From: Tipula vernalis
Taxonomy: Eukaryota; Arthropoda; Insecta; Diptera; Tipulidae
Assembly: GCA_958295665.1 (NCBI GenBank)
Contig: OY282558.1
Span: 339,795,106-339,859,105 of the forward strand
Direction: 5' to 3'
DNA length: 64,000 bases
Position numbers and translations under genes: made by a program. Within the stretch, counting starts at the first letter, position 1; each line of letters begins with the position of its first letter. Below the pieces are notes generated by a model. The model saw only the letters and a program-made list of their open reading frames with translations. It was not told where the DNA came from and made no database searches. Positions 10,413-22,702 of the stretch are shown piece after piece.

Positions 10413-10947
10413 TTTAAGTGGATCGCGTTTGATTTAATATTTTTTATAAAGTTATGAAATTGCATCAAAATAAAGTGTTTGAGTCATTGAAGCTATGTTG
10501 AAAATACTAAACATATTAAATAAAACAGCAAAACTTTTGATTTAAATCATTTCTTTTTTGATTATATATTAGAACCTTATTAAAATAACTCCGCATTTTA
10601 TAAATATTGTACAAAACTTTGATTTAAAAGGAAAATATTCGAAATGAAGTAGAATCAACATCAATTTAACCGGTTTATTTTCGATATCTCTTTTTATCTC
10701 ATTTTTATATGTATCATTTCAGTTCATTTATGAAATTCTTTGGTTCAATATGTGCCAATAAGTTTGAAGAAAAAGATAAATTATATAATTTGGAGTTCAC
10801 TAAATAGTGATATGTTAAAGGTTTTATTAATCCTAATAAACTAATCAGATATAAAAAAAATTGATTTGGATGTTATTTCAAAAAATTAGTGTAGTGTATT
10901 TTTTAATTTATTAACGAACGTGATATTACAATATTATAGCGTGTGAA

Positions 10948-11275
10948 ATGGATGATCATTCTATTGATATAGTTGAAGGTAAATTATATGTTGATATACA
11001 GTTAGCTGTAATTGTAAACTTTAAAAGTAATGTACATTCTGATACAGTAAATTTACTAACAACATCACAGCTGAATACAGCAAAAAATGTATCTACTCCA
11101 ATCGATGAATCGTCTATTATAGAACAATGTTACATAACCGTTTGTGATAATGAGGAATTATTAAGTGCAACTTCCGCAAATGTGAACGAATCAAATGAAT
11201 TAAAATCCGATGAAGATAAACTATTAAAACTTTTAAAAGAATTTAAATTATTAGAAATTTTACCGCAACTTGAGG
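10948..11275 (+). pseudogene. CACTA-like transposase gene, exon 1
   Basis: The frame starts with ATG at 10948 and gives ~109 residues: an acidic, Ser/Asn-rich N-terminus followed by LLKLLKEFKLLEILPQLE, which looks like the first helices of a SAM-type domain. A GT donor (GGTAATAATT) fits at 11276. The matching acceptor is 5.1 kb downstream at 16379 because a Jockey element lies inside the intron. Joined there, phases agree and the domain continues directly. The frame as written reads on to a stop at 11289 within the intron. Confidence 0.6.
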
Positions 11276-11718
11276 GTAATAATTTTTAATTTGGTGATGC
11301 AGATTACTTTTGGAAAAATATACTTTTCTAATTATTTCATGTTAACTAACTGTATAGAGAGATAGAAGAAACTAAAAGAGTAAAAACAATTTTGAACCAG
11401 TTCATCCGTTATTAATTAATACAAAAAATATATTGTGAACATTTTATAAAGTAAATCCAATAATTTTTGTAATAATACTGAGGTGAACCGATTTCAATAT
11501 TATTTTCATAATTTTTTATATCCTCTAAGTTTTTTAACAAGATAAATCTTAAGTAATAATAAGTAATTAAAAAATTATATTTTTCCATGAATCCAAAGAT
11601 GTATTTTTTGTTATTTCTAATCAAAATTTAAAAAATGTTATAAAATTAAAATATTTCAGAGAGTTTTGGTCTATGAATGTTTATTTATTAAAAGTCTGTT
11701 ATATTTAATATTTTTTAT

Positions 11719-11729
11719 TTTGTATTGTT
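11719..11729. repeat. Target-site duplication of Jockey copy 1 (left)
   Basis: TTTGTATTGTT is repeated at 16366-16376, directly after the poly-A tail of the Jockey element. Confidence 0.85.
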
Positions 11730-11953
11730 TGGGGGTGGGAAAGAGGGCTTAAGTAATTGGTCTACAAATAGTCCAAATGTCATCCTCACCTGCACGTGGT
11801 GCACCCTGCTAGATAACTAACGAGGCTCTGGCGACCGAGACACGGCGGTATAACTGACTACCGAGAATTTAGTAAATGATTTTCTCAAACCAAACCCACT
11901 ACCAACTCGTACTGGTCAGAGCGGTAGATGCTTTATGACCAGTAAAATAAACA
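11730..11953 (+). promoter_or_regulatory. 5' leader of Jockey copy 1 (likely internal promoter region)
   Basis: About 220 bases, distinctly GC-richer than the flanks and nearly identical in copy 2. Jockey-group elements carry their promoter inside the transcribed 5' leader; no specific promoter element is claimed here. Confidence 0.45.
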
Positions 11954-13533
11954 ATGAGTACAACGGATTCAGGAAATTGTACCCCAGGTGGTAACCCAGC
12001 TAATCAGCTGGCAAATCCACCCTCTAACGAGGCTGGCTCAAAGGATTCTGGGGTGAGCCAATCATTGTTTAACAGCCCTTTTGGGCAACCCAACCCATTT
12101 AAACAACAATCCAGGGTGGGTAGATCACCACCACCAATAGCAAACACCTTAGAAAGGGATAACGCAGAATTGCGCAATAAGATTTACGAAATAGAAAAGT
12201 TAACGTTAAATCTAAACAAGGAACTCAAAAACTTACAGCAAGAAAACAAAGAGTTAAAAGATGCTCTAAATGCAGTAATGTCTGAGAAAGAAACCACTAA
12301 GATAAACAACACCAATGATCATATAGAGGTTATGTATGAAACAGACGAGGAAGAACTCAATAGAGAAACGGGATGGATTCTGAACCGTAACAAAAAAAAT
12401 AAGAAACGTACGATGAGTAAATCACCACAGATTTCACCCGATTCGAAACAGTCAGTTGAGCAGCTTCCAACCAGAAGTAGGCACGTGCAACAGGAGGATA
12501 AAGCTCAGGTTCCGTCGGAACAGAAACGGCCAAGTAATGAACTCCCAACCGGAAGTAAGAATGTACAACTAGAGCTAATTGCAATAATTATCAGAGTATT
12601 AGAAACATCATGGACAACAATCATATAAAGTTTCAAGCTACAGCGTTAAATAGTGGTGATATCAAAATAAATGTCACAGACGGTGATAGCTATAGAAAGT
12701 TAACAGGAGCTCTTAACGAAGAAAAGACAGCGTGGTATTCCTACGAAGATAAGCAGACAAGGCAAACCAAAGTCATTGCTAGGAAGCTACACGCTTCATG
12801 CAAACCAGAAGAGATAAAAGAGTATCTTTTGGAGAACAAATACAAAATTAAAGAAGTTACACAGCTGCTAAAAAGAGGTGACAAAACACCTCTTCCATTA
12901 TATATGTTGTCTTTTGAAAGAACAGAAGACATTCAAAATATTTATGCAATCAGCGAAATACTCCATATGAAAGTGCAAATAGAAGCAGTTAAAAAATCTA
13001 AACTGATCCCCCAGTGCAAAAAGTGCCAAGTCTACGGACACATGCAAAACTTTTGTAATAAGGAGCCCAGATGCGTGAAATGTGTAGGAAAACACCGTAC
13101 GGCTGAATGTACGAAACTAAAAGACACCGCACCAAAATGTGTTAACTGTGGAGAGACACACCCAGCCAACTACAGAGGTTGCATTGTTATAAAAGAGCTG
13201 CAAAAAATTCGCAACAAAACAAGGGAAACTTCAATAATTACCAGGCCAGAAATTAACTCAGCCTCAACAAGAATACCTACAAATTTAAGGCCACACCAAA
13301 CATTAAACCAGCCATCAAGAACTAATCCAAATGTAACATTTGCTGATGTACTATCTACTGGAAGTTCGAGAAGACAACATAGTTCTCTTTTATTTAATGA
13401 TTCAAATAATAACCAAACTAATAAAATACTACAATATATTCTTGATAGACTTAGTTCACAAGAAGAAAAGCAAGAAAAAGCCCTTATATCAATCCTACAA
13501 AGGCTCACTCTACTCGAAAAACTTGGCAAATAA
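11954..13533 (+). pseudogene. Jockey ORF1 (Gag-like RNA-binding protein), copy 1
   Basis: The first 224-residue frame (from ATG 11954) has a Ser/Pro-rich start and a coiled-coil stretch (LERDNAELRNKIYEIEKLTL). The second frame, reaching 13533, carries three zinc knuckles: CKKCQVYGHMQNFC, CVKCVGKHRTAEC and CVNCGETHPANYRGC. The two frames are separated by a 34-base deletion after about 12573, seen by comparison with copy 2. An intact protein would be about 530 residues. ORF1 proteins of this group package element RNA in a ribonucleoprotein. Confidence 0.88.
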
Positions 13534-16191
13534 TTTAAAAATTCTTGCATGGAACTGCAATGGTATATTGCAACGACAAAATGAAATACAACTATTTCTT
13601 GATTTAGAAAAAATAGATATATGTTTATTATCTGAAACACACCTTACTACTCAAAGTCATATAAAAATCCGCGGCTACGAAGTTCACTCAGCAGTTCATC
13701 CTAATAATAATGCACGAGGGGGCAGTGCCGTGATTATAAAAAAGATATTAAATACCATCTGCAACAAAAACTTGAAAGTGATGAAATACAAGCAATTAGC
13801 GTTAGCATTAATACCCGCAACCACAAGTTAGTGGTATCCGCAATATATTGCCCACCTAGATATAACATCAAAGAGAATGCTTATACTCAGTTCTTCAGGC
13901 AGCTCGGTGAAAAATTTGTAATCGGGGGTGACTTCAACGCTAAACATACTGACTGGGGATCAAGACTAACCACAACTAAAGGGAAAGAGCTTCATCAAGC
14001 AATAATTAAATACAACTGCAACTGGCATTCTACTGGAAAACCAACTTATTGGCCCAGTGATCAAAATAAAACACCAGACCTAATTGACTTCTTTATAACA
14101 AGAAAAATCCCGGTTGATTATATACAAGTGCAGGAAGGATTGGACTCCACATCTGACCACTCCTCTATTTTAATGATAATAAGTGATACAATAATTACTA
14201 ATGATAAACAACCACTGTTAACAAATAAATATACTGATTGGAAAAAGTTCAGGAATGAACTAAACAATAGCATCATTTTAAACACACAACTTTCATCAGA
14301 AGAAACATTAGAACAGGAGGTGGAGAAGCTCGTCAAGGACATACAGGTAGCGGCGTGGAAAAGTACTAACACAACAAATAAAAAAATAGCTGGCAAATGC
14401 TATCCAATGGAAATTAAATCACTAGTTATAGAGAAGAGAAGTAACCGTAGGGAGTGGCAACGTACACGAGACCCAACCGTCAAAAATAGATTAAATAATT
14501 TAACACAACGAATACGTAGAGAAATACGGGAATTTAAAAATAAATCAATAAATTCATACCTACAATCTCTCACCTATGATAAAGGTAGTGATTATTCATT
14601 GTGGAAAGCAACCAAATATTTGAAAAGGACAGTTATGCATATACCACCAATAAGAACAAATAATGGTCACCTGGCTAAAAGCAAAGAAGAAAAAGCAGAA
14701 AAATTCGCGGATCATCTCGAGCGTTTTCAGCCAAATTTAACAACACTTAACCAACAGGATATATTGTTCGAAAACCAAACAACTATCCTGAGACAGGAAA
14801 TTCCATTAACTAATGCTAAAGAAGTAAAACAAGTAATAAAGAACCATGTAGTACTTAAAAAATCAACAGGATATGACCTGAAAACTGGAGAGATTCTAAA
14901 ACAATTACCTAATAAAGCTAATAAAAAAATATCGGACATAATTAATGCTTCCTTCAGACTCCGTTATGTCCCTCTATCTTGGAAATTTGCGGAAGTGATA
15001 ATGATACCTAAGCCAGGTAAGCCACCAAGTGAACTGGCCTCGTACAGGCCAATATCACTTCTTCCAACTATGTCAAAACTATTTGAGAGATTGTTATTAA
15101 AACGAATTAAACCAGAAGTTGTAAAATCAGGAGCTGTTCCGTCCCATCAGTTTGGATTTAGAGAGGAACACTCCACAATCGACCAAGTCCATAGAATAAC
15201 AGATATAATAGAAAAATCCTTAGAGGAAAAAAAGATTTGTTCAGCCATATTTCTTGACATAGCGCAGGCATTTGACAAAGTCTGGCTAGATGGTTTAATA
15301 TTTAAATTGAAGAAAACTCTGCCATTTGAGTATTGCGAACTGCTAAAGTCATACCTGAAAAGGAGATATTTTAGAGTTAAACAGGAAGGAGTTTACTCCA
15401 GTATTAAAGAAGCTAAAGCAGGAGTCCCGCAGGGGAGTGTCTTAGGGCCTTTCCTTTTCCTGCTGTTTACTAGCGACATACCGCAGACGAGCAATACAAC
15501 TATCGCCACGTTTGCAGATGACACTGCAATTCTAGCTGTTGGTGACACAATCGACGAAGTCACATTCAAACTACAAATAGCCGTAAATAATATACAAGAT
15601 TGGCTAGCTAAGTGGAGAATTAAAGTGAATGAATCGAAGTCTACTCACATTAACTTCACTAATAGATCAATAGAAACACTACCTGTGACTCTCAATAATA
15701 TCTCTGTACCACATGCCAATCAAGCAAAATACCTTGGTATGAACCTTGATGCAAAGTTAAAGTGGAAAGTACACGTGAAAAAGAAAGCAGAAGAGCTTCA
15801 GTTAAAATATAGAAAAATGTACTTGTTAATTGGAAGAAACTCTCAGTTATCCATTCATAATAAACTTATGCTTTATAAACAAGTACTCAAGCCGGTCTGG
15901 ACATATGGTATTCAACTATGGGGATGCACCAAAATCAGCAATCAACAGATAGTTCAACGATTTCAAAATAAAGTCCTCAGAGGAATTGTAAATGCCCCTT
16001 GGTACACTCGTAATAGTGACCTTCATAGAGATCTCGGAATAGACACAGTCCCAAGTGAAATAAAGAAATGTGCTCAAAAACACCAGGAGAGGCTCCATCA
16101 TCACCCTAACATCGAAGCTGCAAGACAACTTCATCAAGAGGATATAATAAGAAGACTCAAAAGACTAAAACTTTTTGAGTTACTTGAATAG
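13531..16191 (+). pseudogene. Jockey ORF2 (endonuclease and reverse transcriptase), copy 1
   Basis: The endonuclease starts with LAWNCNGILQRQNEIQLFL and has LLSETHL and GGDFNAKH motifs. The reverse transcriptase covers YRPISLLPTMSKLFE, AGVPQGSVLGP and FADDTAIL (catalytic DD), ending RRLKRLKLFELLE at 16191. The start codon used in copy 2 is CTTGG here. A missing A near 13741 shifts the frame inside the endonuclease, after which the correct frame is open from about 13831 to the end. The protein nicks target DNA and primes cDNA synthesis on it. Apart from these two faults the domain is well kept. Confidence 0.9.
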
Positions 16192-16365
16192 TCCGCACAA
16201 TGCAACATCAACCAAAAGAACACTTTGTGTGAAGAACACATATGAGTGCTTTATTATTATATTGTCAGAGTCAAACGCTGTTAGTCAAAAATGACTAGTT
16301 ACTTTGTAAAAAAATTTTATTGTTATCATAAATAAAATTATTATAAAAAAAAAAAAAAAAAAAAA

Positions 16366-16376
16366 TTTGTATTGTT
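16366..16376. repeat. Target-site duplication of Jockey copy 1 (right)
   Basis: TTTGTATTGTT, identical to 11719-11729. The next bases CAG form the splice acceptor of exon 2 of the CACTA-like gene. Confidence 0.85.
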
Positions 16377-16379
16377 CAG

Positions 16380-16484
16380 CAAACCAAATTACGTATAGAA
16401 GCTTAAAATATTTGTCAAAAGATGATATCGAACAAGCTATACCACATATTTAGAGAAAAGTTATTTAATTGGCGTAAACTTGAG
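16380..16484 (+). pseudogene. CACTA-like transposase gene, exon 2 (rest of SAM-like domain)
   Basis: After acceptor TTGTTCAG the translation reads ANQITYRSLKYLSKDDIEQA, then IPHI. A one-base shift follows, then REKLFNWRKLE to a GTAATT donor at 16485. With exon 1 this reconstructs a SAM-type domain (a small helical protein-interaction fold). The shift makes the present copy non-coding. Confidence 0.6.
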
Positions 16485-16676
16485 GTAATTTGAACTTGTT
16501 TAGTAGACATTTTGAGTTGAATATTATATACAATATAATGTTGTTCGACACTTATCATGCCGATTATACAACTCGGCAGTCTTTATCAGTTATCAATCAG
16601 CGAGTTGTATAAGCAACGTGAATGTTTATTAGACAACTCAGTATAACAAGTTGTTTTATATTTTTGATCATTTAAG

Positions 16677-16823
16677 TTTGGAATAGATGATGAAACTATA
16701 TCGACAAATTCTAAAGTCAATCAATGGATGAAAGGGCATCAAACATGTAAAAGTTCAGATAAAAATATAGACAGTGGATGTTCCTCACAAACAACATCTC
16801 CCAGCCCAACTACAACAATTAAA
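16677..16823 (+). pseudogene. CACTA-like transposase gene, exon 3
   Basis: Between a TTTAAG acceptor and an AAAGTAACA donor the frame reads FGIDDETISTNSKVNQWMKG and then a Ser/Thr-rich linker. No known fold; probably a flexible region between the SAM-like and next domains. Confidence 0.5.
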
Positions 16824-16893
16824 GTAACATAAATAATTAATATTTTATATTTAATGCAAATTGTTGTGTATAATGTATTTTTTTAATTTAAAG

Positions 16894-17106
16894 GACATTA
16901 CGACAATTTTGAGTGAATCAACTTTGGGAAGATCAATTATAAAATTCTATGAATTAAACAAAAAACTAATGAATTCACATAGAAATGATTTAATACGTAT
17001 TATTGTAGAAGATATTAACATCAATGATATTCGAATAAAACCGTCAGATTTTCCAAATTTCATTGATAAAATTATAACGATTTTTCCATCGGAAAAAAAG
17101 GTTAAG
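16894..17106 (+). pseudogene. CACTA-like transposase gene, exon 4
   Basis: Acceptor TTTAAAG, then LSESTLGRSIIKFYELNKKL, IIVEDININ and IDKIITIFPSEKKVK, and donor GTAAAT at 17107. A 'Gxxxxxx(F)Yxxxxxl...R..l...Iv' helical module of this kind is, from memory, common in uncharacterised insect proteins beside SAM-like domains. The nominal ATG at 16861 lies in the intron. Confidence 0.55.
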
Positions 17107-17255
17107 GTAAATTAATAGTTATATTAATAGTTCGATCTGATAATATAATTTTTTACGTTTATTATGTTTAACTAATATGCAAAATCAGCATATTAATACA
17201 GTACTATCAATATCATTTCTAATTTACATCTCAATTTACATATACAATTGAATAG

Positions 17256-17780
17256 GAATACTACTACATACCACGTCAGGGGAAAAAAAATCCAAACGGT
17301 AAACTTTTTTGTAAATACGCAAATAGCAGATGTAAAAGGTTGAAATCCAATACTTCATGCTGTACTCCAGATGATCTGGATCGAGATAATTCAGATCAGT
17401 CAATTGAGTTTGATGAAACAATATCGGTTGCCCTTAAAACTGCGCTACAACGGGAAATTGAAAATTGGGAAGAAGTTAAGGATAAATGGAAAAAAACGTA
17501 TCTAATCCGCCAAAGAGATTTAAAAACAAATAATATTTCCGAATTCTTAAAAGGTTGGCCAAAGTTTTTACATAGTAAAGCCCCAGACGTTCATACCGAA
17601 TCCAATTACCAGTTTTTAATATAATTTTTCATTTTTCAGATTGAAATTGATTTTAATTTAATGTACCCCGGGAAGGAACTAATTCTTTTATCAAAATGGG
17701 ATTTATTTAAAACAAAAATTTGTACATATTATGGGATCAATATTAACAATTTAGCCTGTCAAGAATTGTTTAAGCTGTCG
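17256..17780 (+). pseudogene. CACTA-like transposase gene, exons 5-6
   Basis: Acceptor TTGAATAG, then EYYYIPRQGKKNPNGKLFCK and on to WPKFLHSKAPDVHTESNYQF near 17620. After ~25 disturbed bases the frame resumes as IEIDFNLMYPGKELILLSKW and YYGINI. These blocks continue the same uncharacterised protein. The break near 17622 is a stop or small insertion too short to be an intron. Confidence 0.5.
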
Positions 17781-17865
17781 AAAACTGTCACGAATTGCGG
17801 TATAATAGGATAATTGCGGTGTAATATGATGAACTGTTTTGCTTAATATGATTTGTATTTGCTTA

Positions 17866-18265
17866 CAGATACTGAAGACTATATATCTTAACAACATTGC
17901 TGAATTCAGTTTTACTCTTTACGGCCAGATTCAAGGACAAAGAAGGCAGCAACAAAAGAAAATCTACCATTGCAGATGCCCAAGAATCATTTGTTTTACA
18001 TTTAGAGTGTATAAATGATTATCAAAGGAAAATTGAAAGTTGACATCAAAATATTACTATAGTGGATTGACAATACAACCCTTACTCGTGGTAGAAGGTT
18101 CAGTTTGCTCTAAATTAAAAAATGTTTATGTTTATTTTGATGGTACACTTTATAAATTTCCATCATTTATTGAAAGTCTAGTTACCTGTTTTCAAATTTT
18201 CCAAATATTTAATTTAAAATATCCAAAAGCTTGTGAACTACCATGGAATTTTCTTTAGCAATACT
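17866..18265 (+). pseudogene. CACTA-like transposase gene, central region
   Basis: Fragments in shifted frames read STIADAQESFVLHLECINDY near 17970-18020, then SGLTIQPLLVVEGSVCSKLK, VYVYFDGTLYKFPSFIESLV and NLKYPKACELPWNFL to a stop at 18256. The order matches the downstream core and shows one long decayed coding region. Confidence 0.5.
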
Positions 18266-18379
18266 TTTTTAATATTAATACCAAATTTGATGTGAAATCG
18301 GCAAGTTTAGTCTCCCTTATTAACCATATGACATCTTAAAGAGGTTTTTTAAATGCGTTTATTAATTACATATAATACT

Positions 18380-19502
18380 CTGGAAGGTAGTTTTAGAATT
18401 CGTTTTGTTTTAGGTGTTATTGTTGGTGATAACCTAGGGATGAATAGCATTCTCGGCTTCGTTCAATCATTCAATTCTAAAAAATTTTGCCGTCTTTGTA
18501 CTAGAAACCGTTAAGATACCAAAACCGACGTTTCAGAATTAGAATCTTTTTTAAGGAATAAAGATAATTACATGGAAGCCTTGTTAATTAATAATTTTAA
18601 AGAAACTGGAATTAAAACTAGTTGTATTTTTGACAAATTAGAATGTTTTAAAGCCTACGAGAATTTCTGTTTTGATATAATGCATGATATTTTTGAGGGA
18701 GTTTGTCGATATGATATATGCAACATAATATCAGCTATAATAGAAGATAATATAATATCGATTGATATTTTAAATAGCAGAAAAAAATTCTTTCAATTTG
18801 GTGAAACTGAAATAGGAAATATTTCTCCAGATCTTGAGCTAACCAAAATAAAAAGATTTAACCTCAAAATGTCTGCCAGTGAAATGATGTGCTTTGTGCA
18901 CTTTTTGCCCCTAATGATAGGTGACTTAATTCCCCAGCAAAATCGTCATTGGAAACTATTAACATTATTAATTCAAATAATTGATTTATTACAACAATCA
19001 GAATATACATACCTTAAATGGACTAAACAAATTAAACCGGTTAATAGAAAATCACCATTTATTATACATCGAGCTCTATGGACCAACTCTTAAACCAAAA
19101 CATCACTTTTTAGTTCACTATGCCACGGCAATTAAAAATTGTGGGCCTTTAAGATATCTTTGGGCAATGCGATTTGAAGCTAAACACAAAGAATCGAAAA
19201 TGTATATGCACAATATAACTTCAAAATTAAATCCTTTGTATTCGTTAGCAATAAAATCAGGTTTAAAATTTTCACAAATTTTATTCAAATATGAAAATGG
19301 GTTCGAATATATTATTGATAGCAACAAGTTTGAAATAAAAGATTTAACAAAAGAAGATTACTTTTCAAAAATTATTGACGTTGAAAAAATTTACTACAAA
19401 AGTATAAAAATGTGTGAGACTTCAGTAATTTACAAAGGAACTGAATATAAACCAAATTATTATTTAGTGAAAAATGTTGCGGATAATTTTGAGTTATATT
19501 AA
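18380..19502 (+). pseudogene. CACTA-like transposase gene, C-terminal core
   Basis: The translation contains GVIVGDNLGMNSILGFVQSF, KFCRLCTRN, FDIMHDIFEGVCRYDI and, after a frameshift near 19000-19040, ELYGPTLKPKHHFLVHYATA and GPLRYLWAMRFEAKHKESKM, ending at 19502. The 'HDIfEGV', 'LKPKHHFLVHY' and 'MRFEAKHK' motifs recall a transposase-like family scattered in animals and linked to EnSpm/CACTA-type elements; this is from memory. Several stops and shifts mark it as inactive. A short frame at 19515-19697 may be its decayed tail. Confidence 0.6.
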
Positions 19503-19844
19503 ATATAATCAATTATGTATGAAGGAGATCTGTTAATACTTGTTTATTTAATTAATATTATTAAATTTGACAATCATTTTCAAGCTTACCAAGTAGGAAA
19601 TATTTATACGGACAAATTATATATTAAAAATATAGATTTTTTTACTAGCCCACCTCTACATATGTATTCCATTAATAATGGAAAAAACGTATATTAGAAA
19701 TAAGTTTATTTAAATTAAATTTAATGTTCCCAATATTTTATTTTATTAATTTTTTTTTTAAATATAGTTTTATTATTGTAAACAAAATTGTTAGAATCAA
19801 TATAATGAAATTATAGTTTTAAGTTTAAAATTGTTTATTATTGG

Positions 19845-19854
19845 ATAACAGAAT
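19845..19854. repeat. Target-site duplication of Jockey copy 2 (left)
   Basis: ATAACAGAAT recurs exactly at 24531-24540 on the other side of the element. Confidence 0.85.
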
Positions 19855-20035
19855 TTTTATTTTTTTTATTTTTTTTTTTTAATAATTTTATTTATGATAA
19901 CAATAAAATTTTTTTACAAAGTAACTAGTCATTTTTGACTAACAGCGTTTGACTCTGACAATATAATAATAAAGCACTCATATGTGTTCTTTACATAAAG
20001 TGTTGTTTTGGTTGATGTTGCATTGTGCGGACTAT

Positions 20036-22702
20036 TCAGGCAACTCAAAAGGTTTTAGTCTTTTGAGTCTTCTTATTATACCATGTGATGAAGTAGTCTT
20101 GCAGCTTCGATGTTAGGGTGATGATGGAGCCTCTCCTGGTGTTTTTGAGCACATTTCTTTATTTCACTTGCGACTGTGTCTATTCCGAGATCTCTATGAA
20201 GGTCACTATTACGAGTGTACCAAGGGGCATTTACAATTCCTCTGAGGACTTTATTTTGAAATCGTTGAACTATCTGTTGATTGCTGATTTTGGTGCATCC
20301 CCATAGTTGAATACCATATGTCCAGACCGGCTTGAGTACTTGTTTATAAAGCATAAGTTTATTATGAATGGATAACTGAGAGTTTCTTCCAATTAACCAG
20401 TACATTTTTCTATATTTTAACTGAAGCTCTTCTGCTTTCTTTTTCACGTGTACTTTCCACTTTAACTTTGCATCAAGGTTCATACCAAGGTATTTTGCCT
20501 GATTGGCATGTGGTACAGAGATATTATTGAGAGTCACAGGTAATGGTTCTATTGATCTATTAGTGAAGTTAATGTGAGTAGACTTCGATTCATTCACTTT
20601 AATTCTCCACTTAGCTAGCCAGTCTTGTATATTATTTACGGCTATTTGTAGTTTGAATGTGACTTCACCGATTGTGTCACCAACAGCTAGAATTGCAGTG
20701 TCATCTGCAAACGTGGCGATAGTTGTATTGCTCGTCTGCGGTATGTCGCTAGTAAACAGCACGAAAAGGAAAGGCCCTAAGACACTCCCCTGCCGGACTC
20801 CTGCTTTAGCTTCTTTAATACTGGAGTAAACTCCTTCCTGTTTAATTCTAAAATATCTCCTTTTCAGGTATGACTTTAGCAGTTCGCAATACTCAAATGG
20901 CAGAGTTTTCTCCAATTTAAATATTAAACCATCTAGCCAGACTTTGTCAAATGCCTGCGCTATGTCAAGAAATATGGCTGAACAAATCTTTTTTTCCTCT
21001 AAGGATTTTTCTATTATATCTGTTATTCTATGGACTTGGTCGATTGTGGAGTGTTCCTCTCTAAATCCAAACTGATGGGACGGAACAGCTCCTGATTTTA
21101 CAACTTCTGGTTTAATTCGTTTTAATAACAATCTCTCAAATAGTTTTGACATAGTTGGAAGAAGTGATATTGGCCTGTACGAGGCCAGTTCACTTGGTGG
21201 CTTACCTGGCTTAGGTATCATTATCACTTCCGCAAATTTCCAAGATAGAGGGACATAACGGAGTCTGAAGGAAGCATTAATTATGTCCGATATTTTTTTA
21301 ATAGCTTTATTAGGTAATTGTTTTAGAATTTCTCCAGTTATCAGGTCATATCCTGGTGATTTTTTAAGTACTACATGGTTCTTTATTACTTGTTTTACTT
21401 CTTTAGCATTAGTTAATGGAATTTCCTGTCTCAGGATAGTTGTTTGGTTTTCGAACAATATATCCTGTTGGTTAAGTGTTGTTAAATTTTGCTGAAAGGT
21501 ACGCTCGAGATGATCCGCGAATTTTTCTGCTTTTTCTTCTTTGCTTTTAGTCAGGTGACCATTATTTGTTCTTATTGGTGGTATATGCATAACTGGCCTT
21601 TTCAAATATTTGGTTGCTTTCCACAATGAATAATCACTACCTTTATCATAGGTGAGAGATTGTAGGTATGAATTTATTGATTTATTTTTAAATTCCCGTA
21701 TTTCTCTACGTATTCGTTGTGTTAAATTATTTAATCTATTTTTGACGGTTGGGTCTCGTGTACGTTGCCACTCCCTACGGGTACTTCTCTTCTCTATAAC
21801 TAGTGATTTAATTTCCATTGGATAGCATTTGCCAGCTATTTTTTTGTTTGTTGTGTTAGTACTTTTCCACGCCGCTACCTGCATGTCCTTGACGAGCTTC
21901 TCCACCTCCTGTTCTAATGTTTCTTCTGATGAAAGTTGTGTGTTTAAAATGATGCTATTGTTTAGTTCATTCCTGAACTTTTTCCAATCAGTATATTTAT
22001 TTGTTAACAGTGGTTGTTTATCATTAGTAATTATTGTATCACTTATTATCATTAAAATAGAGGAGTGGTCAGATGTGGAGTCCAATCCTTCCTGCACTTG
22101 TATATAATCAACCGGGATTTTCTTGTTATAAAGAAGTCAATTAGGTCTGGTGTTTTATTTTGATCACTGGGCCAATAAGTTGGTTTTCCAGTAGAATGCC
22201 AGTTGCAGTTGTATTTAATTATTGCTTGATGAAGCTCTTTCCCTTTAGTTGTGGTTAGTCTTGATCCCCAGTCAGTATGTTTAGCGTTGAAGTCACCCCC
22301 GACTACAAATTTTTCACCGAGCTGCTTGAAGAACTGAGTATAAGCATTCTCTTTGATGTTATATCTAGGTGGGCAATATATTGCGGACACCACTAACTTG
22401 TGGTTGCGAGTATTAATGCTAACGCTAATTGCTTGTATTTCATCACTTTCAAGTTTTTGTTGCAGATGGTATTTAATATCTTTTTTTATAATCACGGCAC
22501 TGACCCCTCGTGCATTATTATTAGGATGAACTGCTGAGTGAACTTCGTAGCCGCGGATTTTTATATGACTTTGAGTAGTAAGGTGTGTTTCAGATAATAA
22601 ACATATATCTATTTTTTCTAAATCAAGAAATAGTTGTATTTCATTTTGTCGTTGCAATATACCATTGCAGTTCCATGCAAGCATTTTTAAATTATTTGCC
22701 AT
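20036..22702 (-). pseudogene. Jockey ORF2 (endonuclease and reverse transcriptase), copy 2
   Basis: ATG at 22702 gives MANNLKMLAWNCNGILQRQN. This start overlaps the ORF1 terminator region by 11 bases, a typical Jockey arrangement. One A is missing near 22120 inside the endonuclease, so the frame shifts. The reverse transcriptase runs open from about 22097 to 20076 with AGVRQGSVLGP and FADDTAIL intact. Near 20080-20090 a one-base loss creates an early stop (LLHHMV) and removes the last ~20 residues that copy 1 retains. Confidence 0.9.

Larger units (their letters stand above)
11730..16365 (+). mobile_element. Jockey-type non-LTR retrotransposon, copy 1
   Basis: A full-length element with a GC-rich 5' leader (GGGGGTGGGAAAGAGGGCTT), ORF1 with three CCHC knuckles, ORF2 with endonuclease and reverse transcriptase, a short 3' untranslated region with AATAAA, and a poly-A tail of about 21. 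It is flanked by an exact 11-bp duplication. A second, closely similar copy lies at 19855-24530 in the opposite orientation. Comparing the two shows independent damage: this copy has a 34-base deletion in ORF1 and a one-base deletion in ORF2. Confidence 0.92.

Noticed and set aside
13170..13640. 156-codon minus-strand frame (also at 22585-23055 plus)
   Set aside because: It is the antisense of Jockey ORF1/ORF2 in both copies; the duplicate is explained by the repeated element, not by a second gene.
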